A program made the translations under genes and the position numbers. From the NCBI RefSeq assembly GCF_040412425.1, contig NC_089762.1, positions 21,537,147 to 21,601,146 on the forward strand: a DNA stretch of 64,000 nt, in the 5' to 3' direction. Below are positions 22,129-33,554 of this stretch, piece after piece. Below the pieces are notes generated by a model. The model did no database searches. It worked only from the letters and a program-made list of their open reading frames with translations, and was not told where the DNA came from. This DNA comes from Macrobrachium rosenbergii. Its lineage: Eukaryota; Arthropoda; Malacostraca; Decapoda; Palaemonidae. Numbering within the stretch: position 1 is the stretch's first letter; each line of letters starts with the position of its first letter.

Positions 22129-22966
22129 ATGCCGGTACCTGCACCCCGCGCAATGACCCCCCTGATGGGCCAACCAAAGGCGGCCCTCTGCATAAGGCTG
22201 CCGCCATTCACCCATCAAAATGCAGCGTCCTGGCTCTACAGGGTCAAGGGGCAATTCAGGGTAGCAGGCCTAACCGACGAGGTGTTGAAGGCGGACATCG
22301 CCATCAACGCCCTCCCGGAGGAGATATACAAGATCGCCCCGTGGTTAATGATGTTGTCAAGCTCCGCCACCTTCCAGGAGTTAAAAGCCACTCTCGTCGA
22401 GACCTGCTCCCTGCCGGTCTCTGGGAGAGCCGCCCGAGCCCTCAACCTCACCCTCAACCCCCGGCAGGAGGAAAACCTCTTGGAAATGTGGCATGCCCTC
22501 CAGGACCTCCTCCTCCTCCCCGAGACTGACAGCAGCGGCAGGCACAAAGAGATCAGCCTGTCGAGGGAGATCTTCTTGCGGCAGCTACTACCAGAGGCCC
22601 GTGGGCAGATCACAGAGGCATACACCCTGCCGGTCGAGGACCTGATCAGGGTGGCGTAGCAGCTGACGGACTCCGCGAAGGCGGCAAAGCGGGCGTCCAC
22701 GCCCGCACACCCCATCAATTGCCTCCAGCTGGAGGACCCTACCACGGAGGGCATCAACGTCATCGCCCAGAGGAAGCCACCCCACCAGCAGAAGAGGGAG
22801 AGGCTGGGGCTTTGCTATTACCACCAGAGGTTCAGGAAAGCTGTCCGGAATTGCGACGAAGCCCCCTGCCTTTTCTTCCCTCTAAAAAACGGGGGAGGCG
22901 GCGGCCACCCTCACAGGCAGCCATGGCAGCAGCAACTGAAACACCCAGGGGCCCCACACCAGTAGT
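22129..22966 (+). pseudogene. gag: gag of the CsRn1-like element
   Basis: Structural protein of the element particle, about 279 codons. The capsid-like region begins with LPPFTHQNAASWLYRVKGQF (residues about 24-43). Near the C-terminus, C-Y-Y-H and then C-D-E-A-P-C form the CHCC-type zinc finger (C-x2-H-x9-C-x4-C) that replaces the usual CCHC knuckle in the CsRn1 clade. A TAG at 22657-22659 interrupts the frame. The ATG at 22129 was chosen as the first in this frame; an ATG at 22047 belongs to another frame. The last 250 bases overlap pol. Confidence 0.75.
22884..22890 (+). promoter_or_regulatory. -1 ribosomal frameshift slippery site A_AAA_AAC
   Basis: In the gag frame the codons are CTA AAA AAC, giving the heptamer A AAA AAC in the correct phase for -1 slippage. 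Sliding back one base enters the protease-pol frame without a stop. A GC-rich run (GGGGGAGGCGGCGGCCACCC) follows, as expected of a stimulatory structure. The site lies within the gag-pol overlap, downstream of the gag finger. Function is inferred from the classical rule. Confidence 0.65.
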
Positions 22967-24200
22967 CTTCTACGTCTGCAACACCATCTCCGGCAGGATG
23001 ATGTTGATTGACACCGGAGCCATGCGGTCAGTGTTCCCGCCTTCCAGAGAGGACCGCAGACATCCGTCGGACCCGGCTGCCTCCCTGACAGCCGCCAACG
23101 GGTCCCCCATCCTCTCCTACTGCACCAAGCTCCTGTCGATCTCCGTCCTTGGCCGGAGATACAGGTGGAAGTTCATCATCGTGGACGTTAGGACCCCGCT
23201 CCTGGGTGTGGACTTCCTCGCCCACTTCGGACTGGCGGTCGACGTCGGCCGCAAATGCCTGCTGGACACCGAGTCCTGCCAGTCCCTGCCCTTGTCGCCA
23301 GGCCCCAGGGAGCCCGCAATCTGCTCCATAGCGCCCCACCAGTATGATTCCCTCCTGAAGGAATTCCCGGAAGTCTTCAAACCCGAGCTTCATCAGGTGC
23401 TCAGGGTCCCCGCCAAACACAGGATATATCATCGCATCAAAACAAAGGGCCCCCTGACGCACGCAAAGTTCCGGAGGCTTCCTCCACAGCGCCTTCAGGA
23501 GGCCAAGAAGGCCTTTGCTGAGATGGAAAGGATGGGCATATGCAAGAAGGCTCCCAGCCCGTGGGCCTCCCCTCTTCACATGGTGCAGAAAGTGGACGGC
23601 ACCTGGAGGCCCTGCGGCGACTACAGGCAGCTCAACCTCACTACAAAACCTGACCACTATCCTCTACCAAACATGCAGGACCTAACAGCCTCCTTCCACA
23701 GGGCCAAAATATTCTCAAAATTAGATCTCTTAAAATCATATTTTCAGGTACCAGTAGCGCCAGAAGACATCCCCAGAACCGCCATCGTCATGCCTTTTGG
23801 GTCCTACGTCTTCGCCTTCTCCACCTTCGGCCTGAGGAACGCGGGCACGACCTTCTAGAGGCTGATGGACAGCATCCTGGGGTACCTGGACTTCTGCGTC
23901 TGCTATGTCGATGATATCCTAATTTTTCCCAGATCCCAGAAGGAACACCTAAGGCACATTCGGAAGCTCCTGCAGCGCCTGCAGGAGAGTGGCCTCGTCG
24001 TCAGGTTCAACAAGTGCACCTTCAGTGTCGAGAAGGTGGAATTCCCGGGCCATGAGATATCCCCAGGGGGTGTCCGGCCAGTGTTGTCGAAGGTTGAGGC
24101 TGTCATGAGGTTCCCCACCCCTACCTCCATCAGGGCCATACAAGAATTCCTCGGAATGGTCAACTACTACAGGAGATTCATCCTGGGGATCGCGCACACC
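22884..24200 (+). pseudogene. pol: protease and reverse transcriptase of the CsRn1-like pol
   Basis: Continues in the -1 frame from the slippery site. Protease: VVFYVCN, then the active site LIDTGAMRSVFP (near 23007-23042), and LLGVDFLAHF. RT: LTHAKFRRLP, SPWASPLHMVQKVDGTWRPC, GDYRQLN, FSKLDLLKSYFQVPV, MPFG, and the intact catalytic box YVDDILIF (about 23907-23930). A TAG at 23856-23858 stands where a Gln is usual between the TTF and RLMD blocks. The connection holds FLGMVNYYRRF at about 24150-24185. The frame fails at about 24204-24209, a run of six C. Confidence 0.85.
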
Positions 24201-24205
24201 ATGGC

Positions 24206-24720
24206 CCCCCGATGGAGGTCCTCAAGGGTCGTTCAAAGACCTTAGTGTGGTGCCCCGACCAGCAGAAGGCCTTCTCCCGGATGAAGACCGCCCTTGCCAA
24301 GGAAACGTCTTCGGCCCACCAGGACCCCAGCTCTCCCCTCCAGCTGATGACGGATCCAGCAACGTTGCCTGCGGAGCCGTCCTGGAACAAGTTATCAATG
24401 GGACCCCTTAGCCCATCACCTTCAGCAGGAAACTCAGCCCCACCAAGTCCTGCTACAGCAACTTCGACAGGGAACTCTTCGCAGTATACCAAGTGGTACA
24501 CCACTTCAAGTTCCTCCTGGAGGGTACGTCCTTCACGATTTGGACTGACCACCAGCCGCTGGTCCACGCCTTCACGAAGCTGGGGGACGCATGGTCCTAC
24601 AGGCAGCAGCGGCACCTTGCAGCTGTCGCGGAGTTCACCCGCACCATCAAGTACCTCCCCGGCAGGAAGAACCCAGTAGCCGACGCCCTCTCGAGGATTG
24701 AAATCGATGCGGTGCAACTC
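24206..24720 (+). pseudogene. pol: RNase H of the CsRn1-like pol
   Basis: Begins in a frame shifted by the C-run (MEVLKGRSKTLVWC at 24212) and needs a second shift near 24350. The later frame has SNVACGAVLEQ, FDRELFAVYQ with the catalytic Glu, WTDHQPLVHAF with an Asp, and the closing PVADALSRIE (to about 24700). A TAG at 24409-24411 interrupts it. All core RNase H blocks are recognisable, so loss of function seems recent. Confidence 0.8.
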
Positions 24721-25904
24721 GAGATTGACTACAAGGACCTCGCCCGCGAGCAAGCCGCCGACCCAGAGACCCCAGCCTACTGCACAGCCATCACATCGCT
24801 GAAGTGGGAGGACGTGCCCCTCGGCCCTGGAGGGTCAACACTGTTAAGCGACGTGAGCACTGGCCACCCCCGCCCACTGGTGCCCGCCTCCCGTCGTTGG
24901 CTGGTCTTCGATGTCACCCACGGACTGTCCCACCCCTCCAGAAGGACGACGGCCAGGCTACTGACGGAGAAGTTCGTCTGGCATGGCATATGGAAGGACG
25001 CGACGGCCTGGGCAAGGCAGTGCATGCAGTGTCAGGCCAGCAAAGTAGGGCGGCACACCAAGTCTGGGGTGGGTGAGTTTCCCAGCCAAGAAGACGTTTC
25101 GGGCACATCCATGTCGACGTGGTGGGTCCTCTTCCCCTATCAGGAGGAGCAAGATACCTTCTAACAGTCGTCGACCACTCCACCAGGTGGCCTGAAGTTA
25201 TGCCCATGGAAGAAGCCACCTCCAGTGCGTGCGCAGAAGTCCTCCTCTCCAGCTAGATCAGCCGGTTCGGTGTCCCGGACCATATAACGACAGACAGAGG
25301 TCCCGCTTTCCTGTCCGAGCTGTGGACTGCCCTGGCACGCCTGCTGGGGACCACTCACCACAGTACCACCGCCTACAACCCCGCAGCCAACGGAATGGTG
25401 GAGAGGTTCCACAGGTCCCTGAAGTCGTCCTTCATGGCTTGTTGCAGCTCCGAGGGTTGGAAGCACCAGCTGCCCTGGGTCCTCCTCGGGTTGAGAACCG
25501 CCCCCAGAGCCAACGGCGACCCATCCTCAGCAGAAAAAGTCTACGGGGAGACCCTGGTAGTCCTGGGGGAACTCGTTGCAGAGGACTGGGACAATATAGC
25601 AACGCAGAGGCTCCACGACAGGGTTGGGAAGTTCGCCCCCTGCCAGAGGACATACACAGACAGGACGCCACACTTCATGCCTCCCGGTCTATCCTCCGCC
25701 ACCCACGTCTTCATCAGGGACGACGCCGTGTGGCCACCCTTAACCAGGCCCTACAGAGGACCTTTCCTTGTGCTTGAGAGGAACAGAAAGGCATTCTGGG
25801 TAGCTGTCCACAGAAGGGAAGACTGGGTATTGATAGACTGCCTCAAGCCCGCATTCCTGGAGGAGGACGTCGGGGCCGGTTCCCAAAGCCCCCGCAGGAG
25901 ATAG
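24720..25904 (+). pseudogene. pol: integrase of the CsRn1-like pol
   Basis: Zinc-binding domain: H-G-L-S-H with CMQCQ as the Cys pair (about 24918-25035). A frameshift at about 25080 moves the core to another frame, where the first Asp (HVDVVGPLP, about 25110), second Asp (ITTDRG, about 25285) and Glu (MVERFHR, about 25395) are all kept. A TAG at 25254-25256 lies between the first and second Asp. The C-terminal domain has PYRGPFLVLER and ends DCLKPAFLEED, then stops at 25904. Confidence 0.8.
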
Positions 25905-26107
25905 CAACCCCCTGGCCTGTCCCATGCGCAGGAAAACGTTGTGGGCGTCCCCGGAAAACCCCAAAACCAGACAGGAGGGCACCCCAACAGACCACTCCCG
26001 AGGGCGCTGGAGAAGGCGACCACCCCCTCCAGTTGACATCGAGAAAGTGGGCCCCCTTCTGTCGCCCAGCAGATACCTGCTTTGATCAGACGTTACCTAC
26101 GTCTTTT

Positions 26108-26498
26108 GGGGGGGAGTTTTGTAAAGTCCCCGCTCAACGCGTTCTCTGTAATGAACATCCCATTTTCTGTGGTGCCTTCACATTTGACCTAGGGTCGGAC
26201 GAACACATTATTATCATTATTTGAATTGTATATTTTATTGTTTGTTCAATTGACCATGCATTATGTATATGTAACAGAGTACTTTTATATCAGACCAGAC
26301 ATTGTTAATCATTATGTTTTCTGTATGTACCTGTCCTGTTTTTTGTAAAGAAATAGTTTGACCTCAGGTCACCTGTAAATCTTTGTACCCGTGGTCTCTG
26401 CGTTATACTCAGACGTTCGCACACCGCTTTATAAGCGGGTCGCTTCATCAATAAACCAGCAGTACTTGTCTTCGTGCTCATTATTGCACGCCTCTTCC
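26108..26498 (+). repeat. polypurine tract and 3' LTR
   Basis: GGGGGGGAG at 26108-26116 is the polypurine tract; the LTR starts TGTAAAG at 26120. AATAAA is at 26450-26455 and the TGACCTCAGGTCA palindrome at 26359-26371. Compared with the 5' LTR, most differences are transitions, plus a few short indels around 26217 and 26271. The right edge (about 26495-26499) is imprecise because the last bases of the LTRs differ. Confidence 0.85.
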
Positions 26499-26694
26499 AT
26501 CCACTTAACCACTTGATGTCTCCCAAGAGTCGCAGGAGGGAAAGGAAGAGGATGCTGGTCTCAATGACACAGTCAAGCTGGTGAGGAGGAGGATGTGTAC
26601 TTTTAAACCTCCTCACAAGATTTTAAAATGCCCTGTCATTGTAAGTACCAAAGGGCACACAGGTAAGTGAGAGTAAAAAGTAATTTTATAGTGT

Positions 26695-27240
26695 TGTTAG
26701 AATTTTTTTTTTTGTCTACCAAGTATTTTAGGGAAAATTATAAATACTACTGTTTAGACATCATATCGAGTGTTGCATACAAGAGGAAAAATGTTTACTT
26801 TTTTACATAAGATGTATTTTAAGGTAAATGATAAAATTGTGTACACGTATTGTGTTGCATACAAGAGAGAAAAGGGTTTACTTTCTTTTTTGCAGTATGA
26901 TGTATTTTAGTGTAGGGCAAATGTATAACATTATGTAGCCTACAGTAATGTGTGCTGAGTACAAGATAAAAAGGGTTTACTTTTTTATATATGATGTATT
27001 TTGGGGAAAATGATGAAAATTGTTTGTGTAAATTATCATTTGTGTTGCATAAGAGAGAAAAATGGGTTTACTTTGTTTGTGTGTGCAGTATATTGTATTT
27101 TACAGTTTGAGATCAATAAAAAACATTTTGTAGCCCACCATACTCTGTGTCATGTAACAGAGAAAAAGGAAGGGATTTACTTTTTGGTTTTTAAGCGTAT
27201 AGTTTATTTTGTTACAAATATATGGGAAAAAATAAGGTAG
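26695..27240. repeat. degenerate minisatellite, about 90-110 bp period
   Basis: The block GTTTACTTTTTT followed by ATGATGTATTTTA recurs near 26789, 26877, 26966, 27066 and, more diverged, 27175, with TTGCATACAAGAGA-like spacers. A first partial unit is at about 26700-26780. Spacing varies from about 88 to 109 bases. Confidence 0.65.
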
Positions 27241-27903
27241 ATAATTGCTTTTTGCACAAGTTTTCAGTTTAAAGTGTGATGGTTGTTGTTTACAAGTATA
27301 AGCATATTTAATGTTTACAGTTTTGCAGTATTGACAAAGTTAGGTGAGGAAAGGTACAGAGTTGCCCTTCAACACCCATACATTTTTACTTGCCCTTATC
27401 CAATAGGCACTTGACTATATTAATCCTGATGATTGAAAGATTATTATATCATGTGAAAGTCCCATACTGTATACATTTTCAAAATGAAAACAGCACCAGA
27501 TACAAGCACTGAAGTCACTTTACAGAGAGCAGTAAAAAAGAAAATTATTTCCAAGCTAAGGAGCAGTCAGTGAAAGTAGTGTCATTTGCCACAATGCCAA
27601 GTTTTGCCACAACCAAGAAATCTTGAAGGGTAAATGAAAAGGCAGATGTGGATATCAAGATCAACTATTGTACATACCATCAATAAGGCCAAAAGGACAT
27701 GCATTAATACATATCAACAATGAGAATGGCAGCACATGAAGATAAAAATGTAATCATTACATTATCTATCAACATAAATCCAATACAAAATTTAATGCAA
27801 ATAGTAAGTTAAAATCAAGTAGTACAAAATTTCCAATTTAATAAAATAGACATTTATAATATAAAACCAAATTCAAACCATGTTAAAAAAAAAAAATCAC
27901 AAC
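27241..27903. other. AT-rich, contains the 3' UTR region of the zinc-finger gene
   Basis: No frame or repeat recognised. Because the stop codon of the minus-strand gene is at 27904-27906, its 3' UTR must lie here. No single polyadenylation signal can be picked with confidence. Confidence 0.5.
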
Positions 27904-28443
27904 TCATGATGCATAAGGCTCATAATGTATAGTAGATAATTTTTGCTGACCCACAACTTGTGACTGTTGTGTTAATGGTACAGGGAAACTATTTTGAGAA
28001 TGGTGGTCTGTAGTTGATGATTCAGCATCTGAATGAGGAATGCATATCACCTGACTAGGGATTTGAGATCCATTCATAACTTGGCCTGTACACTGAGAAA
28101 CAGAAACTACTCGATTTGCTGGCCGTACGGAAAAGGTGTGTCCAGGCTCAGTAATAGGTTCTTCAAAGACAATCATCTGATGCATGGGCATTAATGATGA
28201 TTGTAAAACTGGTTGTATAAGTGTGTTCCCCCTTCTTATGTGACAAGAACTGATTGAACTTTGTTCGTGTAGTTGGTGTGGCTCTGTTGGCTCAAGCTCT
28301 TCAGAATTTATACATTCTTGGACTGCTGATGCAGAGACAACAATACCAGAAACTGGACCCACTGACATAGTTTCTGCAGCTACAGCATTTGGGTTCATAT
28401 TTGCTTGAAGCATCTCAGGAGTTAATGTTGTTAAATGTTGAGC
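27904..28443 (-). CDS. C2H2 zinc-finger gene, last coding exon
   Basis: Encodes the C-terminal 179 residues, ending in TIHYEPYAS and a TGA. No fingers are present: it is Ser/Gln/Thr/Pro-rich, low in charge and probably disordered (for example MPMHQMIVFEEPITEP and VVGQQKLST), as in activation or interaction tails of transcription factors. The acceptor TTTTCAG at 28450-28444 gives phase 0, which agrees with the phase 0 donor of the exon at 38835. An open frame runs 42 bases further upstream, but the acceptor makes 28443 the likely exon start. I do not recognise an orthologue. Confidence 0.75.
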   Translation of the reverse strand, partial: AQHLTTLTPEMLQANMNPNAVAAETMSVGPVSGIVVSASAVQECINSEELEPTEPHQLHEQSSISSCHIRRGNTLIQPVLQSSLMPMHQMIVFEEPITEPGHTFSVRPANRVVSVSQCTGQVMNGSQIPSQVICIPHSDAESSTTDHHSQNSFPVPLTQQSQVVGQQKLSTIHYEPYAS

Positions 28444-30808
28444 CTGAAAAGGTAAAGCAATAATCACATTTATGCCATACAACACAGTACTTTCACACTT
28501 TATATAATCTTATGACTAAGACAGTTCAAGTTTTAAATATTCAGTTTGACAAAATAAAATGCAATTAGTTAACAAATGCCTTTTGTTCTGATAAACAAAC
28601 CTTTGGCCTTTATTTGGGAGCCATCAGTCTTAGGTGTATTATTAGAGCAGTGATTTGGTTGTTGAATCTTCTTAACAAAGGGTGGAAGATGAAGGTGAGT
28701 GGGGTTAGCTACCTACTCATCTGCCTGCTTACCCATACTTAATTTCTTTGGATGGCTGTAGGTCAGTATATCTCCACTGCTGTTTTGTTGGGCACAGAAG
28801 TAATTGCTTCAGGTTCTTTAAAGCTTGTGTTTTTATTTCTTTTCTTCTTGTTGATACTGTATAGTTAGTAGTCTTTTCATCAGATGAGTTGCAAGATCAA
28901 TGCAAATATCCTGGTCTAGGGCATGTTTATTCAAATTAATGTTGCCTGTGAATATTAATCTTCATGTTTTTGTTCTTTGAAAAGAGTTGGGATTGTTCAC
29001 TTTTTGTCCTGTTGATACTGCCCCTTATTGTTCTTCCCTGCTGATACATGTTTGTGGGAGTTTACCAAAGTGAATAGACTGCCCTTTCCTTGGAATAGTC
29101 AGGTTCATTCTTGTTGGATGTACCTGTACACTCACTAAGTGCTTGCCCTCATCGCCCTCCCTGCAATAACCAAACCAGACTTTGGAGCTTACCCCTGAGT
29201 CATGGAAATTTACTGATGGCTCTCCCACTGATTGTTTCTTGTTGTGGCAGCTAAGGTTACTATGGATGCCATGTTCCTGCTACAGCCAAAGACCCTCCAG
29301 CAGCTTTTCCTGCTGTAGAGACTCCTGGGTCTTCACACAGGAACTTTTTAGAGGAACCAAATGTCACATGTAATGGGAACAGCAAAGAAGCACATGCAGG
29401 CTGTTAAATCTTTCTCAGTTCTCTCCACCTCCTCACCCTCTTTTGATCTCCCAGTCCCTAGACCATTAGAGAAGCAGGAGGAAAGCTTGGAAGCCCTTTC
29501 CCTATTCAAGTCCAGCTGGACTTCCTGGACTTCCCATTGGTGCCACTGTTCCTGGAAAAAGAATGACTGTCATTGGGACTAGTGTTATGTGATGAGGGTA
29601 ATGACTCTGTCCTCCCTGTAGACTTCTGGACCGAAAAAGTCCATGTTGGTTGACCTACTTCACAGTGCTTCACCAAGCTCATCAGAAATGGTTACCATTC
29701 ACCAAGACGCTCAGCACACCCTAATCAGTTGCCTATGCTCAGTAAATGTTCCCAGCCATTTTGGACCTCGGTGTGGTACTATTCCCAGTGTTCTGGATAA
29801 TTAGCTGAACAGCAAGGTTATAGTAGTGCAGTTAGTTATTCACCTGGTTTCAGTACCAGTTCCAACGGTCTAGTTTCTAAGTCTCATCAGGGAGTTGTTG
29901 ACTAGTTTCAGTTAACATATACAGACTGACTAGGTCTTAATACTCATGCCCATGGGGCTAAAGTTATGCTTTACTCAGTACACTCAGCAATAGCTGATCA
30001 GTCTAATGTGTGTAGAGGACCTTTCCAGTTTGCTATTGATGCATGAGTTCTAAATTCTTTGAGTTACAGAGGAGTTAGTTGGACAGCTCTCAGTACTTAG
30101 CCTTGTCTGGCAATGATATGATCATGATAACGATTATTTCCTCTAAGGAAACTGGAACTGCAGAGTGAAATTAAAATTGGTGGAGCCAAAAAGACCAAAA
30201 TGAAATACCTGCCACTGGACTCAGACTATAATTCACTTTCCCCAACATTTGGAATATTTGGAACAGTAATCAGGATGAATTTCCCAGAAGCTGGTACAGT
30301 AATAAGTTTGATGCATGGATATCTGTCAACAAACACAAAGCAGCACTTGAAGCAAGCAGATAAATAATAAGGAAGTAGATAGTTCTATAGTCATCCAGGC
30401 TGGTCTTGCATACTGTTTCTTGTGTTGGTCTTGCATGCTGTTGCTGGTGAGATGGCACTGCAAGACAGTCATCACTTGAGCTTTCATGGCAATGTTGCCT
30501 ATGTTGTCTATGGAATTTGCTGTTTAACCTTCCCCCCCCCTCTCTCTCTCTCTCTCTACAAACTGCTGAAAAAGCTTATAGAATGGAAGCTGAATCTGCT
30601 TTCTTCTCTTTGACTGATTTCTGTAAAACCAATCTTTTCCTTTGTCTTGATATTTACGACCTGTTTCTCATATTAGTAATTACTGTACCATATTTCCTGC
30701 CTGAGGCAGTATGTTCTCTTCCAAAGTTAGAACAGCAAGGTGTTAGCTGCAACTGACACACTTCTGGCTCTCCCTTTTCTTTCCCTCTACATGTTGTATT
30801 TAGATGCC
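28444..30808. other. intron sequence, nothing recognised
   Basis: First part of the 10.4-kb intron between the last two exons of the zinc-finger gene. Small frames (29182-29582 plus and others) show no known domain. A TC-rich tract is at about 30530-30558. Confidence 0.5.
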
Positions 30809-31428
30809 CAGGCAGTCCCTGGGTTAAATCGGGTTCTGTTCTGAGGCCACGCTGTAACCCGGAAAACAGCATAACCAGGCAAGTTGCAAGAAAAATGTAT
30901 AAAAATGAGAAATAAAGTGATAAAAGCCTTACCTTTAATCCTCTGGGTGTACTGTACAGGCAGTCCTCGCTTATCAGTGGCGTCGGTTAATGGCGTTCCA
31001 GTTTTACAGCGCTTGGCTAATGACATTGTTAACCAGATTTTGGACAACGGTTAGCAATTTTCAGTGTCGGTAAGCAGTTTATCAGTGTTAGTAAGCAGTT
31101 TATTAGCATTTACAATGTCATAAACGCCATTTATTACCATAATTGTCAGCGATTTTTGGTTAGCGGTGCTTGACCGGGAATGGAACCCCTGCTGTTAACT
31201 GGGGACTGCCTACAGTATTTGACTTGCATTCTGATGTGGTGTGCATCCAAAAGCCTCCAAATTTTGACTTTATATTGTAGCTGTATGTACTTTTACTGTT
31301 CCGTCGTGGCGTGGCGTAAGACGATGACGTAACCTCGGAACATTCGTTGTAATCCAGAACCAATTTTTTTTATAAATATATTTAAAAAGCGATGTATACT
31401 CAGAACGGTGTAACCCAGGGACTTCCTG
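30809..31428. mobile_element. MITE with CAGGCAGTCCC ends, holding a second MITE
   Basis: Outer element: starts CAGGCAGTCCCTGGGTTA at 30809 and ends TAACCCAGGGACTTCCTG at about 31428. Inside it, 30957-31211 is a related element that starts CAGGCAGTCCTCGCTTAT and ends AACTGGGGACTGCCTA. The shared terminal motif places both in one family or in two close ones. Inside the inner copy, TTATCAGTG/TTAGCAG words repeat. No coding capacity. Confidence 0.65.
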
Positions 31429-33554
31429 TATATTTGACAGTGAAAGAATCTTCAAGGAAATGGTACATATTGCCTCTTCTTTCAGTTACTGTCAGGTAGC
31501 TCATTGTTTCTAGCAGTTTCATGATTCTTTCACATCTATAATGTTTTGATAAATTCATTCTTTGGACAAATTGAACTATTCTTTTGAAAATACTACTGTA
31601 CACTGTGATATTGATCATAACTTCTGTGAGTAAGACACACAATTCCACTACCTCTAATTTCTCCAATTTATGGTAACTTTTCACTCAGCTGGTGACCACC
31701 TGTATCAAAAGAGCATCCCTATTCAGCCTGCCTCTTCTGTGGAGTATAAGCAAGTTACTGAGCCTTTAGTGCCAACTCCATGAAAGGTTCAAACAAAGTC
31801 TACTGATGCTTGGGCATGGCATAAATATGTTTTCCTTGATTCTCAAGTGTCACATTCCAGGTTCACTTTCCTTTGCTTAATTGTTATTATGGATCTGGCT
31901 ACTGATAGACAACTGCCAACTCATGCCCAAATGCTTTCAATCTGGTCTTTGGCACCACACATTCTGAGTTTGAAATGGTTAGATGTGATTTGTAGGTGGG
32001 AAGAGAAAATTTCCTATCTCTAACTGAATGAGACTTCATTCAGGAAGGCACAAGATGGATCTGTAACTTTTCAACTTGGAGAGGCATCCTAAATCTCCTC
32101 AAGTAGCTTCAGCAGCAGAACCCAGATTCAGTGTGAAGATGGAGGAGCCTTGCATGACTTCTGACCTACTGTTAGCTCTGGCCATGGAGGCTGTCCTTGA
32201 GAACCCCTAGAACAACATGAGAGGTAAAGGTTTGAGGGCTGGCTATGATAATAAAAACCAATGGTGACTACTCACAGTCTCTTCATGCCATTTTTGTGAA
32301 GACATGTTTCTCTACCTATGTTAATTTACCAACAGCTAGAACTGAAGCACTAACAAGGAATTTTGATTCTAGGCTTTCATTCATTATTACTACTGCAGAG
32401 ATGGAGTCTAACAAAAAATTTCTGGCAAGAAATGTCATTCCTGGCCCATTGTCAAGAGCGGGTACTGGGAATTATCGGCAGTTTAATTCACAGAACCTAC
32501 AAGAGTCCTGAATGTTTATGAAAAGGCTAGTGGCATCCTCAAGTGGTGCCTCTTTTAAAAAAATGTTTATAGCCAGCTCTTTTACTAACATGGTAGTGAT
32601 GATTACAGACCCATTCTTGAGGAGCCTTTCCTTTGATCAAATAGTTGATGGAGAGGCTCGGCACAACAGCAACAAGGTCTGCCATGAGGCTGATAAGCAT
32701 AACAATTACTGTTCATCCCTAACAGTCTCCTGATAGTTGGTCATTGAGACTACTGCATATAGCCTCTACTTCCTATGTGAAGAATAAGACATCCTCCTAA
32801 ATACTCTGGAGCCTCAGCAAGCTCTTACTTTGCTACAACCACCAAGGCATCCAAGAATAGTTCCTTGCTCTTGAGAACATGGTGAGGGCGATAGTAGAAA
32901 TAGGACCACCACAGGAATCTCCAAGGCTTTTATAGTCACCTTTCTGTAGTCCCAGATGCCTTGCAAAGATGGAGCCCACTGTTGACCTCAGCCCTTTGAA
33001 CCACCATCTTCATGAGATGACTTTCTGGGTGGTGTTGGTAGCACTGGTTCATTGCTCCATCAGAAAAGGGGCCATTTTAGTATCTGCAATCCTTGATGAA
33101 CTTGCTTTCGGTCCCTGCCCACCAATCTTCCATGAACTGCCTCTAGTGTGTGATGTATAAGATTCTCCAATTCAAGATTCTGTGCTCTGGGCAGACCACA
33201 AACCAGACAGTATTTACTGACATATTTGCCCCACTTGCTATCTGAGCTCACAGGAGTGGGGACAGATGGCTGAGGCACCACAAGAACTGGCTGTGGATGG
33301 CAGCCACAGCTCCAGATTTGCTGGTATTGTTGTGAAAACTCAAACATCTTAAAACTGGTGATTTTATGACACTGCCTTTTGCCATTTCACACTTTAAAAA
33401 CTGTTCTTAAGACAATGTTAATATTCTTTCTTAGCCAATCAGGGCCCTAAAGTTTTTGCTTTAAAGAATCAGAAACTTTAGATAAGGCACAAATAGTTTT
33501 TTCCATCCACAGGAAAACTGAGAGGCCCATAACAAGAAATAGTCCCTCACTGGC
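31429..33554. other. intron sequence, nothing recognised
   Basis: Several short frames on both strands (32245-32733 plus, 33060-33347 minus). No domain I can name. It adjoins a DIRS element and may hold decayed DIRS sequence; the recombinase expected downstream of that element was looked for here and not found. Confidence 0.4.

Larger units (their letters stand above)
21431..26498 (+). mobile_element. Ty3/gypsy provirus, CsRn1-like, inactivated
   Basis: Full layout: 5' LTR (21431 to about 21812), PBS (21815-21832), gag (22129-22966), pro-RT-RNase H-integrase in the -1 frame (22719 to about 25904, interrupted), purine tract (26108-26116), 3' LTR (26120 to about 26498). The two LTRs differ at roughly 20-25 positions over about 375 bases by eye. 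A tRNA-Trp-like PBS and a CHCC-type gag finger are traits of the CsRn1 clade. It is much GC-richer than its surroundings. In-frame TAG stops at 22657, 23856, 24409 and 25254 and several indels disable it. No target-site duplication was found. Confidence 0.85.

Noticed and set aside
22236..24753. Long minus-strand frames (22236-22763, 23028-23657, 24178-24753)
   Set aside because: GC-rich antisense shadows of gag-pol in the gypsy element; no domains.
21427..26503. Target-site duplication of the gypsy provirus
   Set aside because: TGCC precedes the 5' LTR, but no TGCC follows the 3' LTR, and the left TGCC is better explained by the neighbouring LTR unit.
29182..29582. Plus-strand frames as a host exon
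   Set aside because: No domain, no convincing splice sites, and opposite in strand to the gene whose intron contains them.
33060..33550. Tyrosine recombinase of DIRS-like element 1
   Set aside because: The minus-strand frame 33060-33347 has none of the recombinase blocks seen in element 2.
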